A DNA stretch of 64,000 bases, taken from positions 1-64,000 of the forward strand of contig JAQTNK010000012.1 in the NCBI GenBank assembly GCA_028713915.1, read 5' to 3'. Positions within the stretch are counted from its first letter, which is position 1. Each line of letters begins with the position of its first letter. Source of the stretch: Rhodocyclaceae bacterium. Lineage in GTDB: Bacteria > Pseudomonadota > Gammaproteobacteria > Burkholderiales > Rhodocyclaceae. The translations under genes were made by a program, and so were the position numbers. Shown piece after piece: positions 30,568 through 40,346 of the stretch. The notes beneath the pieces were generated by a model. It had not been told where the DNA came from. It ran no database searches and saw nothing but the letters and a program-made list of their open reading frames with translations.

Positions 30568-31230
30568 ATGACCGCCCAGCGCACCGTATCCGCGGCGAAG
30601 GCTTTTCTGTTCCTCGCCTGCCTGTTGCCGCTCGCCACGCTCGCCGTCGCCGCCTGACGCGACGCGCTGGGCGCGGATCCGATCGAGGCCGTGGCGCGCA
30701 GCCTCGGCGACTGGGCTCTCGACTTCCTGCTCATCACGCTGGCCGTGACGCCGCTGCGCCGCTACACGGGCGTCATCTGGCTGGCGCGGCTGCGCCGCAT
30801 GCTCGGCCTGTTCTGCTTCTTTTATGCCGGCCTGCACGTCGCGAGCTACGTCTGGCTGGACCAGTCCTGCGACTGGACGGCCATCGCCAGGGACATCGTC
30901 AAGCGTCCCTTCATTGCCGTCGGCGTCACCGCCTTCATGCTGCTGGTGCCGCTCGCCGCGACCTCCGGCAAGGCCATGGTGCGGCGCCTCGGCGGCCGCC
31001 GCTGGCAGGCGCTGCATCGCAGCGCTTATGTCATTGCCATGCTCGGGCCGCTGCATTGCGCCGGGATGGTCAAGGACGGCGTCGCGCGGCCGCTCGCCTA
31101 TGCCGCAATCGCGGCGTCGCTGCTGGGCTTGCGCGCGCTCTGGCGCGAACAGGAGCGGCGGCGCCAGCTCGCCGGCGCCTACCTGCCCAAGGTCAAAGGA
31201 CGCATCATCCCGATTGCGGTCAAGCGCTAG
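30568..31230 (+). pseudogene. msrQ: msrQ (heme b subunit of methionine sulfoxide reductase MsrPQ), interrupted by a stop codon
   Basis: MsrQ is the inner-membrane heme protein that passes electrons to periplasmic MsrP. From ATG 30568 the frame encodes a good first membrane helix (AKAFLFLACLLPLATLAVAA), then meets TGA at 30655-30657 (codon 30), and continues in the same frame as an otherwise intact MsrQ to 31230. The heme-ligand histidines (YAGLHV, ALHRSAY, GPLHCAG) remain. A GTG at 30691 could restart a 179-residue product lacking helix 1. msrP, normally upstream, is absent. A sequencing error at the TGA is an alternative. Confidence 0.65.
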
Positions 31231-31236
31231 GGCGCT

Positions 31237-32043
31237 TCACGGCTTGTGGAACTTGACGACGGCGCGACCATCCGGCGCGACCGTCGGCGCCGCCTTCCAG
31301 GCATGGCCATAGACGACTTCGAAGGTCGCCGGCAGAGCCCCGGCACGCCGTTGTGCTGCCCAGGCACGCAGGACGCGGCGCGCCGTCCGGAAGTCCATCG
31401 CGCCCAACAGGCCGTCGCGCACGCCCAGCAGGCGCTGGTCGCGCAGCAGGCCGCGCGGGCCGGCATAAGCGATCTCGATCATTTCCATGTCCATCACCGC
31501 GTCGGCGAAGCCGGCCGCGACCAGCATGTCGCCGATGTCGTGCATGTCGTGGAAATTGCGCAGCGTCGTCGCCCCCGCTGCGCGCAGCTCCTTCAAGGTG
31601 TCCGGGCCGAGCATCGCGAACATCAGCAGGCCGCCGACTTCCAGCACGCGGTGCAGCTCGCGCAGCGCCGGCAGCGGATCGGGGAGCCAGTGCAGCATGA
31701 GGTTCGACCACGCCAGCCCCAGCGAACCTGCCGCCAGCGGCAGTTGGCAGACGTCGGCATTGACGAGCCGCGGCGCGCGGCCGGCGACGCGGGCCAGCAG
31801 GCTCGTGCGCGCTTTCACGGCAGCCAGCATCGGCCGGGCGTAATCGACGGCCAGCGGCAAGGCGGCCGGGTAGCGGCGCTGGAGTTCGCGAATGCCGTCG
31901 CCGGTGGCGCAGCCGATGTCGGCGATGCGGCGCGGCGCGATCTTGACGTAGTCGAGGCGCTGCGCCATGCGCCGCCCCGTTTCCCGAGCCAGCACGGCGG
32001 CCTCGTCGTAGGAGGCGGCGGCGCGGGAAAATTCCGCCTTCAA
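31237..32043 (-). CDS. bioC: Malonyl-ACP O-methyltransferase BioC
   Basis: Methylates malonyl-ACP so that the fatty acid machinery can build the pimeloyl chain of biotin. The 268-residue product has the SAM-binding motif ADIGCATGDG (about residues 41-50) and the BioC-like NLMLHWLPDP. No ATG is available; the start is TTG 32043, 13 bases after bioB, so it is probably translated by coupling to bioB. It converges with the msrQ remnant 6 bases away. Confidence 0.9.
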   Translation of the reverse strand: MKAEFSRAAASYDEAAVLARETGRRMAQRLDYVKIAPRRIADIGCATGDGIRELQRRYPAALPLAVDYARPMLAAVKARTSLLARVAGRAPRLVNADVCQLPLAAGSLGLAWSNLMLHWLPDPLPALRELHRVLEVGGLLMFAMLGPDTLKELRAAGATTLRNFHDMHDIGDMLVAAGFADAVMDMEMIEIAYAGPRGLLRDQRLLGVRDGLLGAMDFRTARRVLRAWAAQRRAGALPATFEVVYGHAWKAAPTVAPDGRAVVKFHKP

Positions 32044-32056
32044 GATCGCTTCGCGG

Positions 32057-33037
32057 TCACACGCCGCGCAGGCCCAGGCGCGCGAACAGCGCTTCGTCCT
32101 TGCCGGTCTCGGCGTTGCCGGTGGTCAGCAGCTTGTCGCCGTAGAAGATCGAATTGGCGCCGGCGAGAAAGCACAGCGCCTGCAGTTCGTCGCTCATGCC
32201 CTGGCGGCCGGCCGACAGCCGCACGTAGCTTTTCGGCATGCTGATGCGGGCGCAGGCGATGGTGCGCACGAACTCGAAGGGATCGAGCGGCGGCACGTCT
32301 TCCAGCGGCGTGCCGGGAATGGCGATCAGATGGTTGATCGGCACCGACTCGGGCGCCGGATCCATGTTCGCCAGCTGCGCCAGCAGCCCGGCGCGGATGC
32401 GCCGCGACTCGCCCATGCCGATGATGCCGCCGCAGCAGATCTTCATGCCGGCGCCGCGCGCCTTCTCCAGTGTCGCCATGCGTTCGGCATAAGTGTGGGT
32501 GCTGACGATCTCGCCGTAGAACTCTTCGGCGGTATCGAGGTTGTGGTTGTAGAAGTCCAGCCCGGCCGCGGCGAGCTTTTCCGCCTGGCCGTCCCTGAGC
32601 AGGCCCAGCGTAACGCAGGTCTCCAGGCCCAGCGCCTTGACGGAGCGGACCATGTCGAGCACGCGCTCGAGGTCGCGATCCTTCGGGCCGCGCCAGGCCG
32701 CGCCCATGCAAAAGCGCGTGGCGCCGCCGGCCTTTGCCGCCTTGGCCGCGGCGAGCACCTGGTCGAGTTCCAGCATCGACTCGCGTTCGAGCTTCGCCTC
32801 ATGGCGGGCCGATTGCGAACAGTACTTGCAGTCTTCCGAGCAGCCGCCGGTCTTCACCGACAACAGCGCCGAGCGCTGGATGTCATTGGCATTGAAATGC
32901 TGGCGCTGCACCTGTTGGGCGCGATAGACGAGATCGTTGAAGGGCAGCGCGAAAAGGGTCTCGATGTCTTCGGTCGTCCACTTGGGCGCGGCGGACGAAA
33001 CCAACCCGGCGGGAGTTGCGGCGGAAGCGTGCGGCAT
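32057..33037 (-). CDS. bioB: Biotin synthase
   Basis: Radical-SAM enzyme inserting sulfur into dethiobiotin. The 326-residue protein has the [4Fe-4S] motif CSEDCKYC (about residues 66-73), the YNHNLDT segment and the auxiliary cluster residues. It heads a bioB-bioC unit; bioF, bioA and bioD are not in this window. It is divergent from comF across 54 bases, where TAGAAT (33053-33058, plus strand) is the only promoter-like element seen. Confidence 0.96.
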   Translation of the reverse strand: MPHASAATPAGLVSSAAPKWTTEDIETLFALPFNDLVYRAQQVQRQHFNANDIQRSALLSVKTGGCSEDCKYCSQSARHEAKLERESMLELDQVLAAAKAAKAGGATRFCMGAAWRGPKDRDLERVLDMVRSVKALGLETCVTLGLLRDGQAEKLAAAGLDFYNHNLDTAEEFYGEIVSTHTYAERMATLEKARGAGMKICCGGIIGMGESRRIRAGLLAQLANMDPAPESVPINHLIAIPGTPLEDVPPLDPFEFVRTIACARISMPKSYVRLSAGRQGMSDELQALCFLAGANSIFYGDKLLTTGNAETGKDEALFARLGLRGV

Positions 33038-33091
33038 GGAGGCGGAGCTCGGTAGAATGGGAGCCGCGCATCATCCGGCAAGGAGCCTGGG

Positions 33092-33784
33092 TTGTCAATT
33101 TCGCCTGCGCTGGGAAGGGTTATGTCCGTCCTGCTGCCGCAGGACTGCCTGCTTTGCGGCGCCGCCAGCGGCGCTACCCTGCTGTGCCCCGCCTGCACCG
33201 CGGCGTTGCCGCCGCTGGCGACGCCGCGCTGCCCGGTCTGCGCGCTGCCTGCGCCGGGCGGCGAGCGCTGCGGCGCGTGCCTCAAGGCAGCGCCGGACTT
33301 CGACGCCACCGTCGCCGTCTGGCGCTATGCCTTCCCGCTCGACAAGCTTGTCCAGGCGCTCAAGTTCGAACACCGCCTGGCGCTCGCCGGATTTTTCGCT
33401 TCGGCGCTGTGCGCCGGCCCGCAGCCCGCCGGCGACCTGCTGATGCCGGTGCCGCTCGCGCCCGCCCGGCTCAAGGAACGCGGCTTCAATCAGGCCGTCG
33501 AGATCGCGCGGCCGCTGGCGCGGAAACTGGGCATCGCGTTGAGTCTCGACGACTGCCGGCGAACGCTCGAAACCGCGCCGCAAACCAGCCTGCCCTGGAA
33601 AGAGCGGCGCCGCAACGTGAAGAACGCCTTCGAATGCCGGACCGACCTCACCGGCAAGTCCATCGTCGTCATCGACGACGTCATGACCACGGGTGCCACG
33701 CTCGGCGAATTCGCCCGCACCCTCAAGCGCCACGGTGCGGTCAAGGTGACCAACTGGGTGGTGGCGCGGGCCGTGCGCGACTGA
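33092..33784 (+). CDS. comF: ComF family protein
   Basis: Predicted phosphoribosyltransferase-like protein linked to DNA uptake. The 230-residue product has an N-terminal zinc finger with CLLC, CPAC, CPVC and CGAC, and a C-terminal phosphoribosyltransferase fold with IVVIDDVMTTGAT. Start TTG 33092 was preferred because AAGGAG precedes it by six bases; ATG 33122 is the alternative. It may support DNA uptake through the type IV pilus, although no other competence gene is here. Confidence 0.88.
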   Translation: MSISPALGRVMSVLLPQDCLLCGAASGATLLCPACTAALPPLATPRCPVCALPAPGGERCGACLKAAPDFDATVAVWRYAFPLDKLVQALKFEHRLALAGFFASALCAGPQPAGDLLMPVPLAPARLKERGFNQAVEIARPLARKLGIALSLDDCRRTLETAPQTSLPWKERRRNVKNAFECRTDLTGKSIVVIDDVMTTGATLGEFARTLKRHGAVKVTNWVVARAVRD

Positions 33785-33785
33785 T

Positions 33786-34919
33786 TCAGCGCAGGTGCTG
33801 CTTCAAGGCGCCGGCGAGTTCTTGCGGCAGGTCGCCCGCCTCCCTGGCCTTGAGGAAAGCGTCGCGGGCTTCCTGCGGCTTTTGCTCGGCTTCGAGCGAC
33901 AGGCCCAGGCCGTACCACCAGCGTCCCTCCGCCGGCCGCAGGCTGACGGCGGCGGTGTAGCGTTCGCTCGCTTCGCGGTAGCGCTTCTGCTTTTGCAGCA
34001 GCAAGGCCTGGAAGGCCTGGTAGTCGGCGCTCTGGCCGGCGTAAGCGGCATGGCGCGCCAGGGTTTCCGTCGCCTCGGCGAGCTTGCCGTTCTCCATTTG
34101 CAGGCGCGCCAGGGCCATCGCCCAGCCGGTCTGCGTCGGGTCGAGCGCCAAACCTTCGGCGGCCAGCGTCTGCGCCTCGGCCCACTGCTCCTGCCGCATC
34201 AACAGGCTCAACAGCGCCTGCCGCGCGAAGACATGTTGCGCGTCAAGGCGCAAGACGGCGTGCAAGCGGTCGATGGCCTCGGCGCTGGCACCGCGGCGCA
34301 AGGCGAAGACGGCTTTGTTGTACTCGTTCTCGGCGACCTCGTTGGCGACCGAGGCATGCGGGCGCTTGTCGATGCTCGTCGCCGCGGCCGCCGCGGCGCG
34401 CAGGGACGGCGCCGCGGCGGGCGCCGCATTGCGCTTGTCCCGCGCCGACGAGCCCTCTGCCATCGTGGCCGGCGCGTTGTCCTTGGCCGCCTCGGCGCGC
34501 GCCGGGGCACGATGCGGCACTTCCTGAAGGAATTCGCTGAGCTTGGGGCCAAATACCGGCAGCTCGGCGGACGCCTGGACCGGCGCTGGCGCCGCGGCCT
34601 GGGCGACGGCGGCAGGCGGCGGCGCCGGCTGCGGCTGCGGCTGCGGCTGCGGTGGCGCCGGCGGCTGCGCCGGCGCCGAGGCCTGAGGCTGCACTGGCGC
34701 CGAGGCCTGAGGCTGCACTGGCGGCGCCGATTGGACTTTCGTCCAGTACCACACCCCCGCCGCCGCGGCGAGCGTCAGCGCGGACGCCAGCGCCAGCAGC
34801 GGCCAATTTCGGCCGCCGCGCTGCGGCGCTGCATGCACTTCGTTCTGCAGCGGCGCGCGCTCCGCCGCCGGGGCGCGACGCGCATCGAGGTCGCGCAGCA
34901 TCTGGTTTATCAGGCTCAT
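33786..34919 (-). CDS. mshN: MSHA biogenesis protein MshN (TPR)
   Basis: Last gene of the MSHA pilus locus. The 377-residue protein has an N-terminal cytoplasmic stretch (MSLINQMLRDLDARR), one membrane helix (WPLLALASALTLAAAAGVWYW), a long proline/glutamine/alanine linker with repeated PVQPQASA units (about residues 65-115) and C-terminal tetratricopeptide repeats (about 195-370). It probably links the membrane platform to the secretin. It is separated from mshM by 88 bases that can fold (CTGCGG/CCGCAG) but show no gene. Confidence 0.85.
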   Translation of the reverse strand: MSLINQMLRDLDARRAPAAERAPLQNEVHAAPQRGGRNWPLLALASALTLAAAAGVWYWTKVQSAPPVQPQASAPVQPQASAPAQPPAPPQPQPQPQPAPPPAAVAQAAAPAPVQASAELPVFGPKLSEFLQEVPHRAPARAEAAKDNAPATMAEGSSARDKRNAAPAAAPSLRAAAAAATSIDKRPHASVANEVAENEYNKAVFALRRGASAEAIDRLHAVLRLDAQHVFARQALLSLLMRQEQWAEAQTLAAEGLALDPTQTGWAMALARLQMENGKLAEATETLARHAAYAGQSADYQAFQALLLQKQKRYREASERYTAAVSLRPAEGRWWYGLGLSLEAEQKPQEARDAFLKAREAGDLPQELAGALKQHLR

Positions 34920-35007
34920 AGCATGACCTCGTATTCCGGCGCCTGCGGCCCGGCGGAGCACCGCAGTGCCGCAGGGCGGCGCCGGTAAATGAAAACGTTG
35001 CGGACCA

Positions 35008-35829
35008 TCACATCCAGCCGCGCCGGAACGCGCTCTCCGTGTCTTTCACGGCGCGGCGCACATGCGGGTAGCCGGCGCGCGCGGCGCCTTCGCCGAAGGC
35101 CGACAGCAGCGCCTTGTGGGCCAGCACGTTCACCAGGCGCGGCAACCCTTTCGAATGACGATAGATGGCCCAGTGCGCGGCACGCGAAAACAGCGAGGGA
35201 CCGCGCAGGCCGGCAACGCGCAGGCGGTGCTGCAGGTAGATGTCGACTTCGTGGCGCGCCAGGCCCGGCATGCGGTAATGGAACGAGATGCGCTGCAGCA
35301 CCTGGCGCGCCGACTTCTCGGCGAGAAGCTCGTCGAGCTCGGGCTGGCCGAAGAGCACGATCTGGATCAGCTTGCTTTTTTCCGTTTCCAGGTTCGACAG
35401 CATGCGCAAGGTTTGCAGCGTCGGCAGCGACATCATCTGCGCCTCGTCGATCAGCAACACGGCCGTCCGGCCCTGCGCGGCGATGTCGAGCACGCGGCGG
35501 TTGATGGCCTTGACGAGCATCGAGGCATCCCTGCCGGAATCGGCACCGAGTTCGGCCGCCACTTCGCCCAGCATGGCGCGCGGCTGCAGCTGCGGATTGG
35601 GCAGGTAGGCGACGACGTGCTCGTCGCCGAGCAGGGAGAGCAGCTTGCGGCACAGCAGGGTCTTGCCGACGCCGACCTCGCCGGTGATCTTGATGAAGCC
35701 CTCGCCGCCGTGGATCGCCAGCAGCAGCGTGTTCAGCGCTTCCTCGTGGGCGGCGACGGCACAGGTGAACTGCGTATCCGGCGTGATGCTGAACGGCAAT
35801 TCGTCGAGGCCGAAGTGAGTCAGATACAT
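35008..35829 (-). CDS. mshM: MSHA biogenesis ATPase MshM (ExeA-like)
   Basis: AAA-type ATPase of 273 residues related to ExeA/GspA. Walker A is GEVGVGKT (about residues 50-57) and Walker B is VLLIDEAQMM. In relatives this ATPase helps place the secretin in the envelope. Start MYLTHFGLDELPFSITPD is typical. It lies 10 bases after mshL and before mshN. Confidence 0.9.
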   Translation of the reverse strand: MYLTHFGLDELPFSITPDTQFTCAVAAHEEALNTLLLAIHGGEGFIKITGEVGVGKTLLCRKLLSLLGDEHVVAYLPNPQLQPRAMLGEVAAELGADSGRDASMLVKAINRRVLDIAAQGRTAVLLIDEAQMMSLPTLQTLRMLSNLETEKSKLIQIVLFGQPELDELLAEKSARQVLQRISFHYRMPGLARHEVDIYLQHRLRVAGLRGPSLFSRAAHWAIYRHSKGLPRLVNVLAHKALLSAFGEGAARAGYPHVRRAVKDTESAFRRGWM

Positions 35830-35839
35830 CTGCGGCCTT

Positions 35840-37567
35840 CTATTTCCCCACGCCGAACTGGATGGGGTCGAGATCGCGCAGGCGTGCGCTGGATTGATCG
35901 ATATCGTGCCCCCAGTCGCTGTCGTCGGAAATCACGGTCGGCTTCAACAGGATGACGAGTTCGCGCTTGGTGAGCGTGTTGCCGCGCTGTCCGAACAAGG
36001 CGCCGGCCGTCCCCATCGCACTCGCCCCCGGCAGCCCGGTATTGTTGACGTCCTGTTCCTGGCGCATCAGGCCGCCGATGGCGACGATATTGCCGTCCTT
36101 GGCGCGGATGATGCTGTCGGTCTCGTTCACGCTGCTCGAGGCGAGTGGCAGCGTCAACGTGCCGCCGGCGTTGCCGAGGTCGAGGTTCTTCGTCTTTTCG
36201 GTCACCACGCTCACCGCCGGGTGGATATGCAGGATGATGTTGTTGTCCTCGTCGATCTGCGGCGTGACGTCGAGCGATATTCCGGAGAAATAGGATTGCA
36301 GCGTCACGCTGGGCGTGACGATGGGCGCGGCGCCGACCGTCGATTGCGTCACGGTGGTCGTGACGTTGGTGACGAACAAGTCGTCGGTGCCCACCTTGAG
36401 CACCGCCTTCTGGTTGTTGATGGTGGCGATGCGCGGGCTCGACAGCACCGAGACGCTGCCCTGGGTCTCGAGAAAATTCAGCAGTGCGGCGAAGTTGGCG
36501 GTCTGGAAGGCGAGGCCGAAGAAGCCCTTGCCGAGCGACTGGGCGACGACGGAACCGAACTTCCCGGGCGTGACGATCGAGGTATCGCTGGACGCCATGG
36601 ACTGGGCGCCGCCGCTGCTCGACGTCGCCCGCAAGGTGGTGGTCGCGCCCGAGACGCCGGCGACGCTCTGGCTGTTGGGGCCGCTCTTGAAGGCCGCCCA
36701 GTTGACCCCCGACTGGTAGTCCTGGCTCAGCGTGACGTCGATGATCTTGGCTTCGAGGATCACCTGGCGTTCGACCACCGTCTGCGTCGCCTTGAGGTAG
36801 TTCTCGACGGAACGCAGCTCGCTCGGCAAGGCGCGAACGACAATGACGCCCGATTGCGGGCTCACCACGACGCTGCGGCCTTCGCCCGTGCCGATGAGCG
36901 TCGTTAATGCCGTTGTCAGCGGGCCCCAGAAATCGTTGTCCGTCGTCGTCTGCACCCGGCTGGTGAGATTGGCGTTCGAGTTGTTGGCTGCGCCGGGCGG
37001 TACTGGCGCCGACGAACCGGTCGGCGCCATGGGGAGGGCGGCACCGCCGCTGCTCGAACTGGCGCCCGACGTGACCCGCACTTCAGACGATCCCTGCCGC
37101 TTCGATGCCAGGTAGTTGACCTGGAACATCCGCGTCTGCAAGGTATTCGGCTGAATCGTGATGCGATTGCCCTTGATGGTGAATTCGTAGCCGTAGAGTT
37201 CGCGGATCGCCTCGAGCGCCTCCTTCACCGTCACGTCCTTCAGGCGTATGGTGATCTGGCCGCTGACCTCGGGCGTCACCAGCATGTTGTAGGGTGTACC
37301 GGTGACCAGTGCCATGAACACCTGCGCCGCCTGGGCATTGACGACCGAAAGGTCGAAGCGCGGTTCGGCCTCGGCATTCTTCGGCATCTCGACCGTCAGC
37401 GGCGGCATCAGGGCCTTGTCCGCCGCTTCGTCGGCCTTCCGTGCCGTCGCCGCCTGGCGGACTGCGTCGCTGGCCTGGTCATACACGACTCCGCCGCGCA
37501 GCGGCGTCGGCGCACAGGCCGAAAGCGCGATGCTCGCGAGGATTATGCATAGGAGCCTGATGGTCAT
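35840..37567 (-). CDS. mshL: MSHA pilus secretin MshL
   Basis: Outer-membrane channel for the pilus, 575 residues. It has a lipoprotein-type signal (LASIALSAC, Cys17), a secretin N-terminal (STN) domain that starts with ALVTGTPYNMLVTPEVSG, a serine/alanine-rich linker and the C-terminal secretin domain with VRALPSELRSVENYL and the VPGLG-like end replaced here by LPGASAMGTAGALFG. It starts inside the mshK stop (ATGA). Confidence 0.92.
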   Translation of the reverse strand: MTIRLLCIILASIALSACAPTPLRGGVVYDQASDAVRQAATARKADEAADKALMPPLTVEMPKNAEAEPRFDLSVVNAQAAQVFMALVTGTPYNMLVTPEVSGQITIRLKDVTVKEALEAIRELYGYEFTIKGNRITIQPNTLQTRMFQVNYLASKRQGSSEVRVTSGASSSSGGAALPMAPTGSSAPVPPGAANNSNANLTSRVQTTTDNDFWGPLTTALTTLIGTGEGRSVVVSPQSGVIVVRALPSELRSVENYLKATQTVVERQVILEAKIIDVTLSQDYQSGVNWAAFKSGPNSQSVAGVSGATTTLRATSSSGGAQSMASSDTSIVTPGKFGSVVAQSLGKGFFGLAFQTANFAALLNFLETQGSVSVLSSPRIATINNQKAVLKVGTDDLFVTNVTTTVTQSTVGAAPIVTPSVTLQSYFSGISLDVTPQIDEDNNIILHIHPAVSVVTEKTKNLDLGNAGGTLTLPLASSSVNETDSIIRAKDGNIVAIGGLMRQEQDVNNTGLPGASAMGTAGALFGQRGNTLTKRELVILLKPTVISDDSDWGHDIDQSSARLRDLDPIQFGVGK

Positions 37568-37956
37568 TTACTCACCTTTTCGTCGGGATTCTTGCGCTTC
37601 CTTGCGGCATCTTTCCCGCCACTCGTCACTGGTACTTTTTCCACGCCGGGAATCAGCATCAGCGTTTCCAGTCCGCTCGCCGTCTTCAGCGTCACCGAAT
37701 CCTCGCCGATCTTGACGACCCGGGCGTCGCCGATGCGCCCGCCGAGCACGACGTATTCGCCGTTGATGATGGCTGCGGGCTTGCCGCGATTGCTGCGGAT
37801 GATCGACTGCAGGCTGGACGTCTCGGGCTTGTCGTCGGCGGCCCCGGCATTGCCGAGCGACGCCGGCGGGCGCGTCGGATCGGCCAGCGTCTGCGCATGG
37901 GCGGCCGTGGCCGCCGTCGCCAGCATCATGGCAATGGCATACACGCGCATGGTCAT
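37564..37956 (-). CDS. mshK: MSHA biogenesis protein MshK
   Basis: Small exported protein of 130 residues with a signal peptide (VYAIAMMLATAATAAHA) and the motif LADPTRPP after cleavage, typical of PilP/MshK-like proteins that contact the secretin. The C-terminal half is a short beta-rich domain (VVLGGRIGDARVVKIGEDSV) and a basic tail. It starts 1 base after mshJ and overlaps mshL by 4 bases. A second ATG two codons in is also possible. Confidence 0.8.
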   Translation of the reverse strand: MTMRVYAIAMMLATAATAAHAQTLADPTRPPASLGNAGAADDKPETSSLQSIIRSNRGKPAAIINGEYVVLGGRIGDARVVKIGEDSVTLKTASGLETLMLIPGVEKVPVTSGGKDAARKRKNPDEKVSK

Positions 37957-37957
37957 C

Positions 37958-38641
37958 CTAGACCACCAGCCATATCGAATCGGAACTCAACGTATAGACG
38001 GTCAACGTCAACTCGCTTTTCGGGTAGGTAGCGACGGCCAGCGACATGTTTCCCCAGAACAGCCGCTGCGGCAGTCGTTCGAGATCGGAAACGTAGGCGA
38101 GCAAGTCGAGATAGTTGCCGGAGATCTTGATCTCGATGCCGTGCTTGTGGATGCCGGCGCCTTTGGCGGGCACCGCCGGCGCGGTCTTGCCGTCCGTCGA
38201 CTTGACCTCCGGCAGCGCCAAGAGGGGCACTGGCGGCAGGGTTTGCAGGCTCACCAGCTCGAGTCCGCGATGCCGCGCCAGCAGCGACCGCAGCAACTCC
38301 TGCACCCGTTCGGGGGGGAGCAGGATGCGGTCGTATTCGTGCAATTCCTGATCGACGACGGCGATCTGATGCTTCAGGTCCGCCAACGCCGCCTTGCTGC
38401 TGGCGTCGGGGTCCTTGAGTTGCGCCATCAGGCCCGCAAGCTGCGCCTGCAAGGACTGCATGTCTGCCTTGTCCCTGGTGATCTGCTTTTGGATATTCGC
38501 TGCGCGCGAACTCGCCGGATCGATCCAGAGGTCATATCCGATCATGAGAATGCCCAGCAGAGCCGCCACCGCGACGACCCCCTTCTCCCGCTTTTGCAGG
38601 GCGGCGAACTTGGCCTCCAGGGCCTGCCAGCGCGCTTTCAT
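37958..38641 (-). CDS. mshJ: MSHA biogenesis protein MshJ (PilO-like)
   Basis: Inner-membrane protein of 227 residues with one N-terminal helix (GVVAVAALLGILMIGYDLW), a coiled coil (about residues 45-100) and a C-terminal ferredoxin-like domain (IEIKISGNYLDLLAYVSDL), the layout of PilO. It pairs with the PilN-like product of the gene before it, with which it shares one base (TGATG). Confidence 0.85.
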   Translation of the reverse strand: MKARWQALEAKFAALQKREKGVVAVAALLGILMIGYDLWIDPASSRAANIQKQITRDKADMQSLQAQLAGLMAQLKDPDASSKAALADLKHQIAVVDQELHEYDRILLPPERVQELLRSLLARHRGLELVSLQTLPPVPLLALPEVKSTDGKTAPAVPAKGAGIHKHGIEIKISGNYLDLLAYVSDLERLPQRLFWGNMSLAVATYPKSELTLTVYTLSSDSIWLVV

Positions 38642-39408
38642 CAGTGCCCCTCCGCAGCCGGGCTGCCCGCTGCGCCCGACGGCCGCGCGGCCGGGACCGG
38701 TGTCAGCGTGAATTCGTGGAAGGGCGGCGGACCCGCGGTGGCCGAAGTCGGCGCCGGCGCCGCTGCCGGCGTCTGTGCCGGCTCAGGCGTCCGCGACCGT
38801 GGAGCCTGAACTGCGGGTGGCGCAGGCGCTGGCGCCGGCGGCTGATCCGTAGTCTCGGCCTTGCCGGCCGTAACCGTCAGAGCGGCAAAGGCGCGGCCCT
38901 TGAAGGCCGGCTCGGCGTCAAGGCGGCGGATGTATTCCGGCAGCAGCGCAGGGTCGGTCATGCGTCCGCGGATTTCCATCGATGCCCCGCCGTCGCTGAT
39001 GGTGAGGCCCGTCAGCCAGAGGCCGTTCGGCGTCTGGCGCGCCAAGCCGCGCAAATACTCGGCGTAGCCCGCCGCTTCGGCACCGACGCCTTTCTTCAGC
39101 ACCACGACGAGCGCGCTGCGCAAGGCCAACAGGTCACGCGCCGAGGCCAGGTCGGCTTCCAGTTGCGGATCCGGCTTCCTCTCGGCCAACTGTTTGCCCA
39201 TGGCGATCATCTGATCCTGCAGACCCTTGACCTGCGGCGCAAGCGCCTGGCTTTCGCTTTCGAGCGTGCCAAGGTGCGTGCGCACCACCGCTCCCCAACC
39301 GCCCACCAGCAGCAGCAAGACAACTGCGGCCGCCGCCAGATTGGCGGCCGTCAGCAGCTCGCGCTTGCGCAGCAGTGCCGGATCGTAGAGATTGATCTGC
39401 TGGCTCAT
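38641..39408 (-). CDS. PilN-like MSHA protein (MshI2)
   Basis: A 255-residue inner-membrane protein. The start MSQQINLYDPALL is typical of PilN-domain proteins; one membrane helix follows (residues about 22-42), then a coiled coil, a small domain, and a proline/alanine-rich tail (about residues 190-240) that is unusual for PilN. It should bind the MshI (PilM-like) protein through its N terminus and MshJ in the periplasm. It overlaps mshI by 4 bases. Confidence 0.83.
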   Translation of the reverse strand: MSQQINLYDPALLRKRELLTAANLAAAAVVLLLLVGGWGAVVRTHLGTLESESQALAPQVKGLQDQMIAMGKQLAERKPDPQLEADLASARDLLALRSALVVVLKKGVGAEAAGYAEYLRGLARQTPNGLWLTGLTISDGGASMEIRGRMTDPALLPEYIRRLDAEPAFKGRAFAALTVTAGKAETTDQPPAPAPAPPAVQAPRSRTPEPAQTPAAAPAPTSATAGPPPFHEFTLTPVPAARPSGAAGSPAAEGH

Positions 39409-40346
39409 GCCAGCACTTCCTCAGCGCGCAGCGCGGCGCCGATGGCCAGCAAGGCTTCGGCCTGACGCTCGGGTTCCGCGAGGGCCGGCACCCGCTCAAG
39501 GTTCAGCACCGCGGTCAAGTCCAGCAGTTCCACCGTTTGGTAGAGATTGGATTTCAGGTATTCGACAAAGGCCTTGGCGCCCGAAACCGGTGCCACGAGG
39601 AGCCGGGAAAGGGTGATGAAACTATAGTTGCGATCGAAGTTGTCGAGCGAGCGCTGCACGTCGAGCAGGACACGCTCAAAGACCCCGCCGGGGCCATCGC
39701 TGCCGCGCGCCAGAAGTTCCGCGGCGGCGACGTCGATATGCCGCGTAGCGAACAGCTCGCCCTTGTAAGTGAAGACCAGCCGGCCGCCGTCGCTGTTGAA
39801 ACTCAGCAGCGCCAGGCCACGGTTCTCCTCCTCGAACAGCGCGGCGACGTTGCGCTGCGCGAGTTCCGGAACGTCGATCGCCGCCAGCGGAATTCCCGCA
39901 TCCTGGAAAAGGCGGATGCGCGGCGCCAGTTCGGCATGGCTGGCGGCCACGGCGAACACCTGCGGCCCGCGGCCGACGCCGCCGCCGCCCGGAATGTCGA
40001 TGACATCGACGCCGGCCTGATCGACCGGGAAATCCACCAGTTCCTTGATGCGCCAGCGCGTCGCGTCGCGCCGCTCCTCGGCCGGCACCTGGGGCGCCTC
40101 GACTTGGACGATCTGGTATTGGCCATGCCGCAGCAGCGTCGTGCAGCGGCCGTGCAGGTGCGCCCGCAGCTTCTTGAGGGCACTGAGCTCCTCGCCCTCG
40201 AAGACGGTCGACTCCCACCCGTAAACTTCGGGACGCTGGTCCGCGCCACGCCGCACCTCAGCGATCTCGATCACGCCCGGAGAGAAGATCACGGAAATCC
40301 AGTTGTCGCTTTGTGCTTTTTGGCGGCGTCGCGGCCACATGCTCAC
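39405..40346 (-). CDS. mshI: MSHA biogenesis protein MshI (PilM-like)
   Basis: Cytoplasmic actin-like component, 313 residues, of the PilM/MshI family, which joins the pilus ATPase to the PilN-like membrane protein. Segments such as PAEERRDATRWRIKELVDFP and the ATPase-like LLSFNSDGGRLVFTYKGEL fit. It is separated from mshP by 98 A/T-richer bases, where TTGAAT and TAATAT elements on the minus strand could give an internal promoter for mshI-N. Confidence 0.85.
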   Translation of the reverse strand: MSMWPRRRQKAQSDNWISVIFSPGVIEIAEVRRGADQRPEVYGWESTVFEGEELSALKKLRAHLHGRCTTLLRHGQYQIVQVEAPQVPAEERRDATRWRIKELVDFPVDQAGVDVIDIPGGGGVGRGPQVFAVAASHAELAPRIRLFQDAGIPLAAIDVPELAQRNVAALFEEENRGLALLSFNSDGGRLVFTYKGELFATRHIDVAAAELLARGSDGPGGVFERVLLDVQRSLDNFDRNYSFITLSRLLVAPVSGAKAFVEYLKSNLYQTVELLDLTAVLNLERVPALAEPERQAEALLAIGAALRAEEVLA

